This document shows, in pieces, positions 46,020 through 56,378 of a DNA stretch of 64,000 bases; position 1 is the stretch's first letter, and each line of letters opens with the position of its first letter. The position numbers and the translations under genes are program-made. Under the pieces are notes generated by a model. It had not been told where the DNA came from. It did no database searches and worked only from the letters and a program-made list of their open reading frames with translations. Source of the stretch: Adiantum capillus-veneris (Eukaryota > Streptophyta > Polypodiopsida > Polypodiales > Pteridaceae). The stretch is from assembly GCA_014529385.2 (NCBI GenBank), contig CM043968.1, positions 29,607,013-29,671,012 of the forward strand, given 5' to 3'.

Positions 46020-46224
46020 TCAAACGACACCCACTAATCTAGTTTGGCATTTCTTTTCCATCTAGTGTTGACAGTTCTATTGCTCTGCTGGACGATATTT
46101 CTTGGATCAAATAAGGCCCCATTCCTCTTTTCTTTAGCTTCTTGGCATGTTGTTTAAGGGTGTATACTAAGACATAGTCGCCTGTTTTAAAGTCCTTGTT
46201 TTTTACATGTTTGTCAAAAAACTC
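46020..46224 (-). pseudogene. Gypsy-A integrase GPY/F-like C-terminus
   Basis: Minus-strand reading with KHAKKLKKRGMGPYLIQEIS around 46,150-46,090 shows the GPY/F module of gypsy integrases, in a frame shifted from the core ORF that ends at 46,225. A stop interrupts it near 46,045. Confidence 0.6.
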
Positions 46225-47262
46225 TTATTGTTGTCTTTTTTTTTCATATATGGCTGCTACAGCATTGATTCGTAACTCATCTAATTTTTCAAGGTCCGCT
46301 AATCGTTCTGAAAGTTCATGCCCCGTCCAGTCCAACTGTGTGTCTACCCTTAGTGTGGGAATCAAAAATTCAATAGGCAATATTGCATTTGACCCATATA
46401 CCATATTAAATGCTGTAGCATTGAGTGTTGTTTTATATGCAACTCGATAAGCCCACAATGCTGAATATAGCATTTGATCCCAATCCGTTCTTGTTTCACT
46501 AACCAGTTTTGTAAGAACTGTGCACAATATTTTGTTGGTCGCTTCTGCTTGACCATTGGCTTGTGGATGGTAGGGTGCAGATTTGTGATGAATTACCATA
46601 AACTCATTTAAGAGATGTTGGATAACTTCATTTACAAAGTGTGTCCCTCTATCACTCACTAGCTCGATTGGAAGGCCATAACGTGTAAACACATATTCAT
46701 ATAAGAATTGTGCCGTGGTTCTAGCGTCTGCTTTCGTTGTGGCTTTTGCTTCCACCCATTTGGTCATGTAATCCGTGGCCACTATAATATATTGTGCTTG
46801 TGAACGATACGCTGGTGGAGTAATAGGACCAACAAAGTCCAATCCCCATTTAACGAATGCTCGAGAACTCATCATTGGTCTTAAAGGCATTTCGTCTCTT
46901 TTAACTGGTACCTTAGTGCGTTGACATTCATCACACCTTTTCACGAATTCTGATGCATCTTGAATCATGGTCGGCCACCATATGCCTGCAACCATAATTA
47001 TTTTTACAGTTCTTTCTGCTGAAAAATGACCTCCTGCTATGTCTGCATGAGCTTGTTCCAATAATGGAAAGTAGTCATTTTCATGAGGAACTAACCTCAA
47101 TTGGTCATCAGTTCCTCTTTTATACAATTGTTCACTAATGAGGGTATACCTATTCGCTTCGATTTGTAAAGCCTTTTGTCTGGCTTTAGACCAATCTCCT
47201 GGCAATTCCTTATTAGTCAAATATTCCACAATAGCATGACTCCATGCGGGTGCTACTGTCAC
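46225..47262 (-). CDS. Gypsy-A integrase
   Basis: 345 codons. Zinc-binding H72, H79, C110 and C113 (HADIAGGH ... CDEC), then the catalytic triad D142 (WGLDFVGP), D204 (VSDRGTHF) and E240 (PQANGQAEATNK), with D-x35-E spacing. Typical Ty3/gypsy rve domain that inserts the cDNA; all three catalytic residues are present. No stop inside, unlike most of the element. Preceded by a second N-terminal copy (47,259-47,624), in a different frame. Confidence 0.92.
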   Translation of the reverse strand: MTVAPAWSHAIVEYLTNKELPGDWSKARQKALQIEANRYTLISEQLYKRGTDDQLRLVPHENDYFPLLEQAHADIAGGHFSAERTVKIIMVAGIWWPTMIQDASEFVKRCDECQRTKVPVKRDEMPLRPMMSSRAFVKWGLDFVGPITPPAYRSQAQYIIVATDYMTKWVEAKATTKADARTTAQFLYEYVFTRYGLPIELVSDRGTHFVNEVIQHLLNEFMVIHHKSAPYHPQANGQAEATNKILCTVLTKLVSETRTDWDQMLYSALWAYRVAYKTTLNATAFNMVYGSNAILPIEFLIPTLRVDTQLDWTGHELSERLADLEKLDELRINAVAAIYEKKRQQ

Positions 47263-47624
47263 TTAGTATAATGTGGCATAATCCACAGTGGTATTGATGT
47301 GCAAAAGTTGCATTTCTTGATGTAATTAGCTACATCGCCTGCCATTCCTGGCCAATACACTCCAAGTCTTCTTAATCGTTCATAGGTCATTTGATTTCCT
47401 TGATGGAATCCCCCTGTTTGTGTATGGGCCTCCTCTAGATACGCGTTGTACTCCTCTAGGCCTATACACAACCTTAGAATCCCATCGTTTCCATGATGGT
47501 ACATTCTTCCCGCAAGCATTGTGTAATTTTGTGCTTGTCTAACGTCTTCCACCGTGTGTCTGTCGTCAAGATTCATTCCATATGTCAGCAACGGAATAAT
47601 TTGCTCTGAACATTTCGGTACCAT
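47259..47624 (-). pseudogene. Duplicated integrase N-terminal (HHCC) segment
   Basis: 121-codon frame. Reads NYTMLAGRMYHHGNDGILRL followed by H67 (LEEAHTQTGGFH, H74), YWPGMAGDVANYIKKC (C105) and C108. It parallels the front of the next ORF (SEQLYKRGTDDQLRLV, then H72, H79, C110, C113). The element thus has two zinc-binding segments in tandem before one catalytic core. Confidence 0.75.
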
Positions 47625-47796
47625 CTCTATATTAAACAGGTATGCGTCTGGGAGATCATCATCTACCCCCGTAGCTTTTTCGCCATGTAGTAATCAAGAA
47701 AGGTGGTCTGCTCTTTGATGAGTTTTTCCTTTCTTAACTACTACCGTAAAATCAAACTCCAGCAACACAATGAACCATCTTACAATTCGTCCCGTG

Positions 47797-48012
47797 TTAC
47801 AAGGTTTGTTTACTAAGTACAAGAGTGTCTGATGATCCACAAAAAAATGTGAATTTGTTCGAAAGTAAGTAATGCCGAAATTTCTTTACCGCATATATCA
47901 TACCCAATCCTTCTCTTTGAGTGGTGGTATAATTCTTCTCTACTCTGTTGAGTTGTCTACTAGTATAACTGATGGAAAAATCTGTATTACCCTCGTTCGA
48001 TTGTGCTAACAT
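47797..48012 (-). pseudogene. Gypsy-A RNase H fragment
   Basis: Reads FSISYTSRQLNRVEKNYTTT and REGLGMIYAVKKFRHYLL, the RNase H start of gypsy pol (YxSRxLxxxExxY). The upstream connection to RT at 48,012-48,164 and the downstream part are broken. Confidence 0.8.
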
Positions 48013-48163
48013 ACAGCCTATTGAAAATGCCGAAGCATCTACATGTACATGGAAGATCTTTGACCAATCTGGTGCTTTTAGAATTGGTGCAGATACCAGT
48101 GCATCTTTTAGTTTCTAGAATGACTCCTCACATTCGTTGGTCCATATGAAGATCGTGATTAGA

Positions 48164-48690
48164 CTATACAAGGGTTGCTATTACAGCGTACATGTAGATA
48201 AAACGTCGGTAGTATCCACAATGCCCCATAAATGATTGTACCTCTCGTACAATGTTTGGTCTTGGCAATTCTATGATCACCTTGACCTTGTCTTCACCAG
48301 TTGTAGTTCCATTAGCTGAAACAATGTGACCTAGGATTTTACCTTGTCGTACCATGAATACACATTTTTTTTGGGTTGAGGCAAATCCTATACGTTCTGC
48401 ATTTTTTGAATACCTTTCTAAGATGATCTATATGGTCTTCTCTCAATAGGGAATAGACACACAAGTCATCCATGTAAATATCCAAGAATATTCGCAAGTA
48501 TTCTTTAAAAGCATGTGTCATTAATCTCTGAAATGTGGCTGGAGCATTGGTCAAGCCAAATGGCATTACCCTAAGCGCATATAAGCCCCATTCTGTTGCA
48601 AACGCTGTTTTATATTGATCTTCTAGTTTGACCCCCAATTGGTTATAACCAGAGAATCTGTCCATAAAGCTATAGGCCTGCTTGCCTGCT
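48164..48690 (-). pseudogene. Gypsy-A reverse transcriptase, C-terminal part
   Basis: After a frameshift near 48,672-48,690: FMDRFSGYNQLGVKLEDQYK, YALRVMPFGLTNAPATFQRL, then the catalytic DIYMDDLCVYS. The frame 48,355-48,164 adds GHIVSANGTTT and VREVQSFMGHCGYYRRFI (thumb/connection). Another shift lies near 48,345. The YMDD box is intact. Confidence 0.9.
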
Positions 48691-50907
48691 ACTCGTTCCC
48701 AGGATGTGTTCCATGATAGGAAGAGGATAGTTTTCCCTTATTGTTGCTCCATTTACCTTCTTGAGATTCACACACGCTCGTAATTTCCCGTTTTTCTTAG
48801 GTACCACCACTATCGGTGACACCCAGTCCATGTGCTCTATCTCATAAATAAATTCAGCCTCCATAAGTTTGTCTATCTCTTCCTTGATCCTTTTGGTGAA
48901 TGTCTCATTGTACGTGTATGGACGTAGTTTTCTTGGTTTTGCATCAGTCTTCAGAGGGATTGAATGTTCACAAATTTTAGGGTCCACCCCCTTCAAATCT
49001 TTGTACGACCAGGCAAATACATCACGAAATTCCTTAAGCGTTTTGATAAGCAAGTCCTCTTCTTCCCGGCTTAGATCTGTGGCAATGTAAGCAGGTCGAG
49101 GACTTTCTCCCAGCTCTACTAGGTCTATTTTCTTGGCATTCTCTGGCCCATCATAGGACTCGTTTGATTTAGGCTCTCTCATTGGTTGCTGAACCACCAT
49201 TTTTCTTTCCTGAATGGTGTACTTACAATAGTGAGGAGGTACATCTATCTTTCTACTCCCATCACTAGCGTTCGTTCCATCACTACTTTCCATTTCAGTT
49301 GTCCATACATTTTTCAGTTTTTGTTTCAAATCATTGTATCTCTTTTTCCACTCAACTTTCGTTATAATTGGATCGCCAGAGACATCCAATTTTTCTATTG
49401 CCACTCTTTTTTTTGCTTTGCTGGTTTTCTTAAGTTTCAACAGTCTGGACTTAAAACCTGAGTCTTCAGCAACCTTAAGAAATCTTCCTGACACTTTGTC
49501 CTTAGCACAATCAACAGCATGAATGTTCATAAGGAAATGTGTCTTACCCCTGAACTCAGGCATAGGTCTAAGCCTAGTTGATAGATTGTTATGGTGTCGC
49601 CTACTCTTGTATCTTTTTTGGCGTCTCACACTTTGGTTTGGAAAGTTGTAGAAGACGTCATTGTTTTGATCCTGATGGTCGTCTTCCTCCGTATTTTCCG
49701 ACTTCTCGTCATCCGCATTATCTTTGTTTTCACATTGATCCGAAGAATCATAAAATTCTTCTCCATCCTGCTCGATTTCTTTAGTGGGGATGTCCACATA
49801 GCCCACTATCTTAATCTCAAGTTTCGTTTCCGTTTTATGGATCCTCGTATTTTCAGTGTCTCCTTCGTTCTTGTCTTCCTCCACAATTTTGCTCAACATG
49901 TAGTATGGTACGATATCGTAGCCATTCTCGTCACAAAGTTTGGTGGGAGTGACTTCATTGACGCATACATCCAATGTAGCCAAAATTTGAGACCATTCTA
50001 GGGGTTCGAGCTTCTCTTCAGGAAAGGGTTCTTGTATATAGGCATTGTCTTCCAAGACCCTCTCTAGTGTCCTTTCATTGTGGTCAAATTCACTACATTG
50101 AGTAGCTCCGCACATCCATATCTCCTTTTTCTTACAGAGCCACACTGGGACTTCTGATCCACTAATGGTGGCTGAGTCAAATTCTTCCACAGGTGTTCTC
50201 GTGACATCATGGTAGCTATGATTTTTCATGTTTACACGTGTAGTGGTTTTAGCATGTCTTAGATACAAATAATCATACCCCCAGTCCTGCACCATCTTGA
50301 GTTGCCTCATGAACGGCCTACCAAGGATTATTTCATAATTGTTCTTCTTGCCGAAATCTACTATGGAAAATGTATGTTTGTACTCTATGCCACATGAAGA
50401 TACCACAATTGCCTCAAGCAATCCTATAGGCCTTTCTATGTGCCCATCCGCTAGTTGCAATTTCATTCTAGTTGTTCGTATTGCGGGTTTTCCCCATTTT
50501 TCCCATAGCAATTTGGTCACAATGGCAATGCCCGCTTTGCTATCAAGTATGGCCTTAGTCTCTATGCCGTTATACTCGACTGATAGAGTAGTGTTTCCAT
50601 CTTCGCCCTCACAATACTCTCCCACCTTGTTGAGCGGCACTGGTCTAGTGTTGACTCTCTTCGGTTCTGTGTCATTAAGCTCAATTTCAAAGAACTTAAG
50701 AGGCTTCCTTATCCCAAATTTTTCAAGACATTTTCCCACTTTTGTCCACATGCTTGGCCTAATTTTTAACAATTCTGCCAACGTGATTGTACACTTGACC
50801 GGAGTGGTCAACAAGTCTGTCAAGATTTTAGTGTCCAATTGATTTGACCCTCCTATTCTTTGAGAAGGTACCCTTCGAATTTCTGACCTTGCCTCGTAGT
50901 CTCCCAT
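48670..50907 (-). CDS. Gypsy-A pol: retropepsin and RT N-terminal part
   Basis: 745 codons open. Residues 105-225 form a retropepsin-like domain: TKAILDSKAGIAIVT (D122), where the active-site Gly of D-S-G is Lys (AAA), then NYEIILGRPFMRQL. A long acidic/basic linker (residues 290-560) follows. From 600 the RT begins: LKEFRDVFAWSYKDLKGVDP, EFIYEIEHMDWVSPIVVVPK, KNGKLRACVNLKKVNGATIR, ENYPLPI. Ends by frameshift at the junction to the fingers/palm part. It is the 3' section of one long gag-pol frame that starts at 53,607. Confidence 0.9.
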   Translation of the reverse strand: MGDYEARSEIRRVPSQRIGGSNQLDTKILTDLLTTPVKCTITLAELLKIRPSMWTKVGKCLEKFGIRKPLKFFEIELNDTEPKRVNTRPVPLNKVGEYCEGEDGNTTLSVEYNGIETKAILDSKAGIAIVTKLLWEKWGKPAIRTTRMKLQLADGHIERPIGLLEAIVVSSCGIEYKHTFSIVDFGKKNNYEIILGRPFMRQLKMVQDWGYDYLYLRHAKTTTRVNMKNHSYHDVTRTPVEEFDSATISGSEVPVWLCKKKEIWMCGATQCSEFDHNERTLERVLEDNAYIQEPFPEEKLEPLEWSQILATLDVCVNEVTPTKLCDENGYDIVPYYMLSKIVEEDKNEGDTENTRIHKTETKLEIKIVGYVDIPTKEIEQDGEEFYDSSDQCENKDNADDEKSENTEEDDHQDQNNDVFYNFPNQSVRRQKRYKSRRHHNNLSTRLRPMPEFRGKTHFLMNIHAVDCAKDKVSGRFLKVAEDSGFKSRLLKLKKTSKAKKRVAIEKLDVSGDPIITKVEWKKRYNDLKQKLKNVWTTEMESSDGTNASDGSRKIDVPPHYCKYTIQERKMVVQQPMREPKSNESYDGPENAKKIDLVELGESPRPAYIATDLSREEEDLLIKTLKEFRDVFAWSYKDLKGVDPKICEHSIPLKTDAKPRKLRPYTYNETFTKRIKEEIDKLMEAEFIYEIEHMDWVSPIVVVPKKNGKLRACVNLKKVNGATIRENYPLPIMEHILGTSSRQAGL

Positions 50908-50973
50908 GTATGGCGGAAAAGTTCTGAGTGATGCTGGTCTGCTATCTTTGGATGCAACTAAACCATTATCCCC

Positions 50974-51930
50974 TCAAAATGATTTAGCGTCTAAATCCCA
51001 TTGAGGCTTATTCAAGTTCAACTCCGAGAAAGGCGCTGACTCGACTGTTTTTGTCTCATATTTTTCTTGAGCTTTTCTCACCGTTTCCCATAGCTCTTTA
51101 GGCCAAGTTTCTTCCACAATAGGTGTATATGGTGGGAAATCTTTCAGTGATTCATCAGTGCTATTAGCCATGATTCTTGCATCCTCTACATCAGGCAAGG
51201 ATTTAACATTTTCTATCTTGTCAGGTACCCTTTGTTCAGTTTTGATAGGTGTTTCATTGTTTGGTGGTTTGATTATTCTATCTCTCACTTCCATAGGTGG
51301 AGGCTCTAGTAAATCTTGTGCAGTTTCAATCAACTGCTTGCACATCTCTAGTCTCTGTTTTTCTATCTCTAGATATGGATATGTCATCCACCTTTGCTCT
51401 AGAGTCTATCTGTTCTTCAATCTTGCTTCATATGCTTACAAGATTGCATCTAAGGGTTCATTGACCTTATCTACCAATACAGACCCTCCTGAGCTTGCGC
51501 TTCTTGGTCCCTCCGTTGATTTTAGAGAGTCAGACTCTCTTTTCTGTTTAAGTTTCTCTCGAGCCATTGTTAGCTTAGCTTCTACAGCTTTCTGTTTTCG
51601 CTCACGTCTAGCTTTTATTTTCTCTCTTTGTTCTTTCCAAGGATTATCACGACTGACGCTAGACTTGTCAGTCTTGATTTCCTCTTGATTTTCATCGTTA
51701 CTCTTGGGCTGATTGTCATTTTTCCTTGTTTGGGCTCTCGTGAAGACCTTAACAGAAATCGGAGTTTCATTTTCTGACCCTCCACTGGAAGGTAGTGTTC
51801 GCAGCATATTCAAAGTAGTTTTTGCTCCTGTGCTTAGGTTCTTAGGGCAATCAGGTATCAAGTGAGTAATTCCACACTCGGTGCAATATGCGTTGACCCT
51901 AATGATTTCATCATGAGGACAGTCCCTTAG
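50974..51930 (-). pseudogene. Gypsy-A gag-pol linker with second zinc knuckle
   Basis: Same frame as gag and pol, with in-frame stops at 51,438-51,436, 51,408-51,406 and 50,976-50,974. Contains YCTECGITHLIPDCPKNL (second CCHC, CX2CX3HX4C), then a Lys/Glu-rich helical stretch (KEQREKIKARRERKQKAVEA). Without the stops the frame would join gag to protease. Confidence 0.7.
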
Positions 51931-53607
51931 TCAATGGTCTCCACCACACTTGTAGCATGGTCCCTTAGGCTTTTGAGGTGCTCCTTGAGCTCCTCTTTGG
52001 TGGTGTGCAAGCCTCTGTCCGCTCATGCCTCCGTTGGCTATGAACAACAATGTTCTTTCATCCAAACTATATCTTCCTTCTCTCGCTGCATGTGCAGCAG
52101 TTGATGGTCCTATATTTCCTATCATGCTCCATGGTTCTGGTGTGGAGGGTTCTTCCGGTGGATAATAGACAGGATTTGCAGCATACCCATTGGGATCTTC
52201 CTAGTATGCATGCATAGGCACCAAAGCCTTCTCTTCTGATTCAGTTATTACTGTTGGTGTGTATCTTATGCCAACTGGTCGTAATCCTGGTAGGGGTGGT
52301 TGTTGTCCCAACACTGGTTGTGGTCTTTCTACACCTACAGGTCCTGGTAGGTTGCCTGTTTGATATCTAGGCATCAATGAGACTTGAGGGGATGCCGCTT
52401 GAGCTTGTGGAGCATATGGTCGTTCTCTCACATATCCCTTGTTATAATAACATTCCTCCGTTCCATGGTTTGTCCTTTTTTTTTCAATCACACACCACTT
52501 TGGCTGTTTAGCTTGTGGTTTGGCATACAAGTTAATCTTTTTTAGCACTTCCTCTATAAGCTGTTCTTGGCTTACAGCTACTTCTCCTTTCGGTGTTGTC
52601 TTAGCAGACTTGCTTCCGCTTTGTTGCGAGGAGGAATCATCGTCGAGATCCTTGAACTCACCCTCTTTGTAGACCGCACAATTGTCCACAAGGTATAGAA
52701 CCTCCTTGGTTAACTCATTCAACGTCATGCTCCTCTTCATATGTAAGTCCTTCTGGAGATCTGCATTCCTTAGTCCTTGGATAAATATAAGCATAAGTCT
52801 GGACTGAGTTGGCACTTCTTCCATACGGCAGAACTTAACATATCTTTTTAATCGTAGGGCTGCCTTTCGCACAGATTCTCCATATTTCTGTTTGAATTTA
52901 TGGATTTGTGAGACTGTATTATGAGCTATTCCCCTTTGTGAGAATTCCTTGATAAACTCGTCAAACACTTCCTCCATAGACTCAAAGTCTCTTCGCTCCA
53001 CAGAGTCAAACCAAGTAGCAGCATCATCCTCTAAGGTTAATCCAAACTCTGCAAATTGTGTAGGTAAGTCTAACACCTCTTCAGCTCTAATTACACGCAC
53101 AAAGGCTACTACATGATCTCTCGGATCCCTGCTTCCCGTGTATTTCTTGTTTACCCATTTTGGCACTTGAGAAGGTCTAATTATACGATGGTTGTCTAAT
53201 TCTCGGACCTTGGTTGTTTTCTTATCATACATAAAAAGTGCTCCAAGTCGATCAATGTCAGGAGGCGGTTCTTGGGTTTTTGAAACCAGTTTCCCTTTTG
53301 CCACGTTATCCCCATATCTGTTGTAATCCTCAGGGTTACTAACTATCAGATAGTGGTTCCCCTTTTCATCTAAGAATCTGTCTCCATCATCATAGACTCA
53401 AATTATCTCCAGTCTCTGAGCCGGTCTTTCTTCAATACAAATACACTTGCGTCCTCGATAGTGAGAATAAACTAAGGCTCCCCTCCAGTTTGTTCCTTCT
53501 AAGAAGATAATAGTGAACTTGGTTTCATTTAAAGGATGTAGGGAGGTGCTTCCCCCTGGCATTGGTCCTTCACCGTTGAAGCCTCCTGACTGTTGACTCC
53601 CCATCAT
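51931..53607 (-). pseudogene. Gypsy-A gag
   Basis: Start ATG 53,607 (MMGSQQSGGFNGEG). One frame down to 51,931, interrupted by stops at 53,400-53,398 (TGA) and 52,203-52,201 (TAG). The retrotrans_gag core lies in 53,304-52,201: VPKWVNKKYTGSRDPRDHVV, EFGLTLEDDAATWFDSVERR, FDEFIKEFSQRGIAHNTVSQ, MLIFIQGLRNADLQKDLHMK. A zinc knuckle CYKCGGDH ends at the TGA 51,933-51,931, whose other half is LRDCP. Capsid/nucleocapsid precursor. Confidence 0.88.
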
Positions 53608-54055
53608 GAAGAAGGATTTCTCCGACGAAGTGTCAGTATCACTACCCTATTCAATGATCGGTGCTAATGGGTCTAGTCTCGTCTGAATTACACTCTCTTC
53701 GGTGGATGTGGTGCTTACTTGACTTTTGAAACTCTTAGCTCCTGACTTAAAAAAGTCTCCCGACCTTAAATACATAAGAATGAAAGTTGGGTTGCAAACT
53801 TAAAGCTTACCTGGACTCCTTCTTCCTGTGCGGCTCTGTGATGATCTCCTTCTGGGATCTACACAAGTATGGTTAGTCTGTTCACAAGGGTTTTCCTTGA
53901 GACAGGAAAAATCTTTCAAGTATGTACAACAACCGCTTAGTTAGTCTTCTGGTGGTCCAATTGCAAATATGAAATGATGGCTGGGATCTATGTGAAGAGT
54001 ATGTCCTAGCAGTATAGTCACAACTTGCAAAAATTGTCTGAATCACCACTTTCCG

Positions 54056-54073
54056 AGTCTATCGCGATAGACT
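54056..54073. repeat. Palindrome copy 5
   Basis: AGTCTATC-GC-GATAGACT, perfect over all 18 bases. Confidence 0.92.
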
Positions 54074-54353
54074 GACAAATTGCTCAGCATAAGTCAATTT
54101 AAAATTTTGGCTTCACCTTTGAGTTCCTCTTACCCTCTATAGTCTACCCCTTAAGTTTTATGAAGTTTGGACACTTGGTTTGGGTTTTGGTCCAATTTTA
54201 GTATTTTGGTCAGAACCTGATTCTCTATCTAGGCCTTAGATTCACTTTGAGTGATCCAAATGCCTTGAAATTTGGTGTGTATGCTGTATAGGCTCTGCTA
54301 AAGCTCTTCCTAGGGGAAATTTGAAAAATAAAGTCCTTAGCAGCAACTTCCCT

Positions 54354-54371
54354 AGTCTATTGCGATAGACT
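54354..54371. repeat. Palindrome copy 6
   Basis: AGTCTATT-GC-GATAGACT; one mismatch. 298 bp after copy 5. Confidence 0.9.
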
Positions 54372-54649
54372 CAGCAAGTTCTCCACTGTTGGCATTTTTC
54401 TCAAGTTATCTCACAACTGGTTCACCCACTCCCTGTGTAGTGCATTGACAAGTTTTTGCATTGTTTGGACATTTGGTCAAAGCCTTCTTGCCCCTGTCTG
54501 TGAATTCAGACTCTAAAACACCAGTTTTGAAGTTTTGTGGTCAAGATGGTGTTCAGTTTCACTCAATTTTTGTGAGTATCCTTGTATTGATGTGTTAAAC
54601 CTGTGGTATAAAGGGTTTTTCCAGTTGTTAGTCAGTCACCAAATTCCCT

Positions 54650-54667
54650 AGTCTATCACGATAGACT
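54650..54667. repeat. Palindrome copy 7
   Basis: AGTCTATC-AC-GATAGACT, perfect arms. 296 bp after copy 6. Confidence 0.92.
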
Positions 54668-55402
54668 CAGTAGAGAGAAATTGGGATTTGATTTTTTGTC
54701 TATTTTTGGACAGTTGTGTTCTCTGTGCCCATATAAGTCTATCCCTCAAGTTCTATGAAGTTTGGACTTATTTTGACCTTGGACTCAAGCACTTCACAAA
54801 TTTCACTTTTCTATGGCAATTCACAACTCAAATGCACTTAAAGTGATGCAAATTTGATGACACTTCATTTTAAGCTTGTGAATATCAGTCGTACCACATG
54901 ACACAGTCAGTTTACCCTAGGCTAATGGTTATATCTCTTCTTGGCCTCTTTAGGTTCACTTAGTGTTTTCTTATGACAATCACCTGTTTCTTTTTGTTGG
55001 TTTTGGTTGCAATTTTTATGTTATCTCAAGTGTTGGATCAATGTCTACTCTTTTCACTCCCTTAAAGGGTATATGGTGTGGGTTTTGCTTTCAAGGCAAG
55101 CAAACAGCCTTATTGTTTCTCCTTTTTGTTTGTTTTGCATTTTTACAGCGTTTTTCTACTCTATTTCTACACAAGTATAACAAGCACTCAAAACCAAAAA
55201 ACCATAGCTCCACATTATCCTACTTAACTAAATCTAACTAGTCACAGAACCTCGGAAAATCACAGGCTTTCTGGCTATCCACTAGACCTCAGGATACTCT
55301 ATCCTGGATCTTATTCTAAAAGTTTAAGCTCTCTCTAGTCGAAACTAAAGTAATCTAACCATCACACGAGTGATGTAGATCTCCCTACTTAAGGTCTTGT
55401 GT

Positions 55403-55420
55403 CCCTGGTAGCGGCGCCAA
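55403..55420 (-). other. Primer-binding site of Gypsy-A
   Basis: Minus strand reads TTGGCGCCGCTACCAGGGAC right inside the LTR. It is close to TGGCGCCGTTGCCGGGGA, the site complementary to plant Asp tRNA used by Tat/Athila-like elements. Confidence 0.8.
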
Positions 55421-56041
55421 TGTTTTAGGGCAAAACTACTCCCCTGTTCATGCTCACAAGCATGACACAGACAACATACTTATCATCCGACGATGCGACT
55501 AACCCGTAGGTGCACAGAGGCAATCTCGTTATCTTGTCAGGCTAAGACCAATCTACACATACGCACTTCTATGATGTATCAATCATTAACCCTTATTGAA
55601 TGCAACCCACTCTATCCCTAAACGCACAACAACGTTTACACATCAAATGAACTCGGAATCGCATCAAACTTACTAGGCACCATCCTCTCAATAGGATATA
55701 CTTACCTATAAGTCTAATCTCACCAGATTTGAACCCTAGTTATCTCGAATACAGTCGCGATAGATTCACAGGTCATAATCTAAAAGTGTGCGAATTATAA
55801 GTCTATGAGTATCTACGTGTAGTTAATCTCCCACACATTCCATAAAGCACTTGATTGTTGAAAACAGACACTATTTGTGCTACTTACAAGAAAAACAAGC
55901 TCAAGGAAGGATCGATCGTGAACAGCTCAAAAATGTGAATGCGTGGCGTGGGCGCGTAGCTCTCGGAGAGGCTACCGTGATGGTGTAGTCACGTCATGAA
56001 TCTGGTGAGGGAGAAGCACGTAGCAAAGATGATAAGACACA

Positions 56042-56094
<53 letters not shown>

Positions 56095-56373
56095 ACTCAT
56101 ACGACACAGGATTAATATTCAAATGTTATCTAAAAAATGGTTCTAAGGTGACTTTTATACTTTAGTCACCCTTAGCTCAAAAATGTACATGGGGTTCTCT
56201 TCATCATAATTACAAAGTGGAAACACATCTGGGTCCTGACTGACTGATTAATCTTTACATAACCCAGATAAGTGGATCAAAATGATAAGACGTCTTTGAC
56301 ATAAAAAAATGGAAATTTGATAGGCTTTACCAGGTGGGCTCATTACAACAATTGGACAAGTTGGGGTCCAACA
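55421..56373 (-). repeat. Gypsy-A 5' LTR (953 bp)
   Basis: TGTTTTAGGG to GGGTCCAACA on the plus strand; TSD TTCAC at 56,374-56,378. Single copy of the GTGAATGCGTGGCG block and a long CT run at 56,044-56,092. Confidence 0.93.
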
Positions 56374-56378
56374 TTCAC

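Larger units (their letters stand above)
53608..55402 (-). other. Gypsy-A leader with palindrome repeats
   Basis: About 1.8 kb between primer site and gag without coding signal. From 53,950 to 54,950 it consists of diverged repeats of about 297 bp, each with one palindrome and phrases such as TTATGAAGTTTGGAC. Confidence 0.75.
32236..56373 (-). mobile_element. Gypsy-A: very large Ty3/gypsy element with accessory ORFs
   Basis: Minus-strand element with TG...CA LTRs at 32,236-33,352 and 55,421-56,373, TSD TTCAC, an Asp-tRNA-type primer site and a polypurine tract. Without the Copia-A insert and its extra TSD it measures about 19 kb, far above common gypsy elements and in the range of Ogre/Tat or Athila types. 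Order on its own strand: leader, gag, CCHC, retropepsin, RT, RNase H, duplicated integrase N-terminus, integrase core, GPY/F, second retropepsin-like domain, low-complexity ORFs, palindrome-bearing spacer, coiled-coil accessory ORFs, LTR. Several in-frame stops and frameshifts; not autonomous now. Confidence 0.92.

Noticed and set aside
49186-50842. Several plus-strand frames over pol
   Set aside because: They are shadows of the long minus-strand gag-pol frame, which has clear protease and RT motifs.
42223-54667. Palindromes as parS or recombinase sites
   Set aside because: The arms do not match the known parS sequence, and copies lie inside one retrotransposon family. A ParB-like gene 20 kb away is not enough to link them.
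54963-55241. Hydrophobic plus-strand frame in the Gypsy-A leader, possible membrane protein
   Set aside because: It is on the strand opposite to the element, T-rich by composition, and has no homologue pattern or start context.
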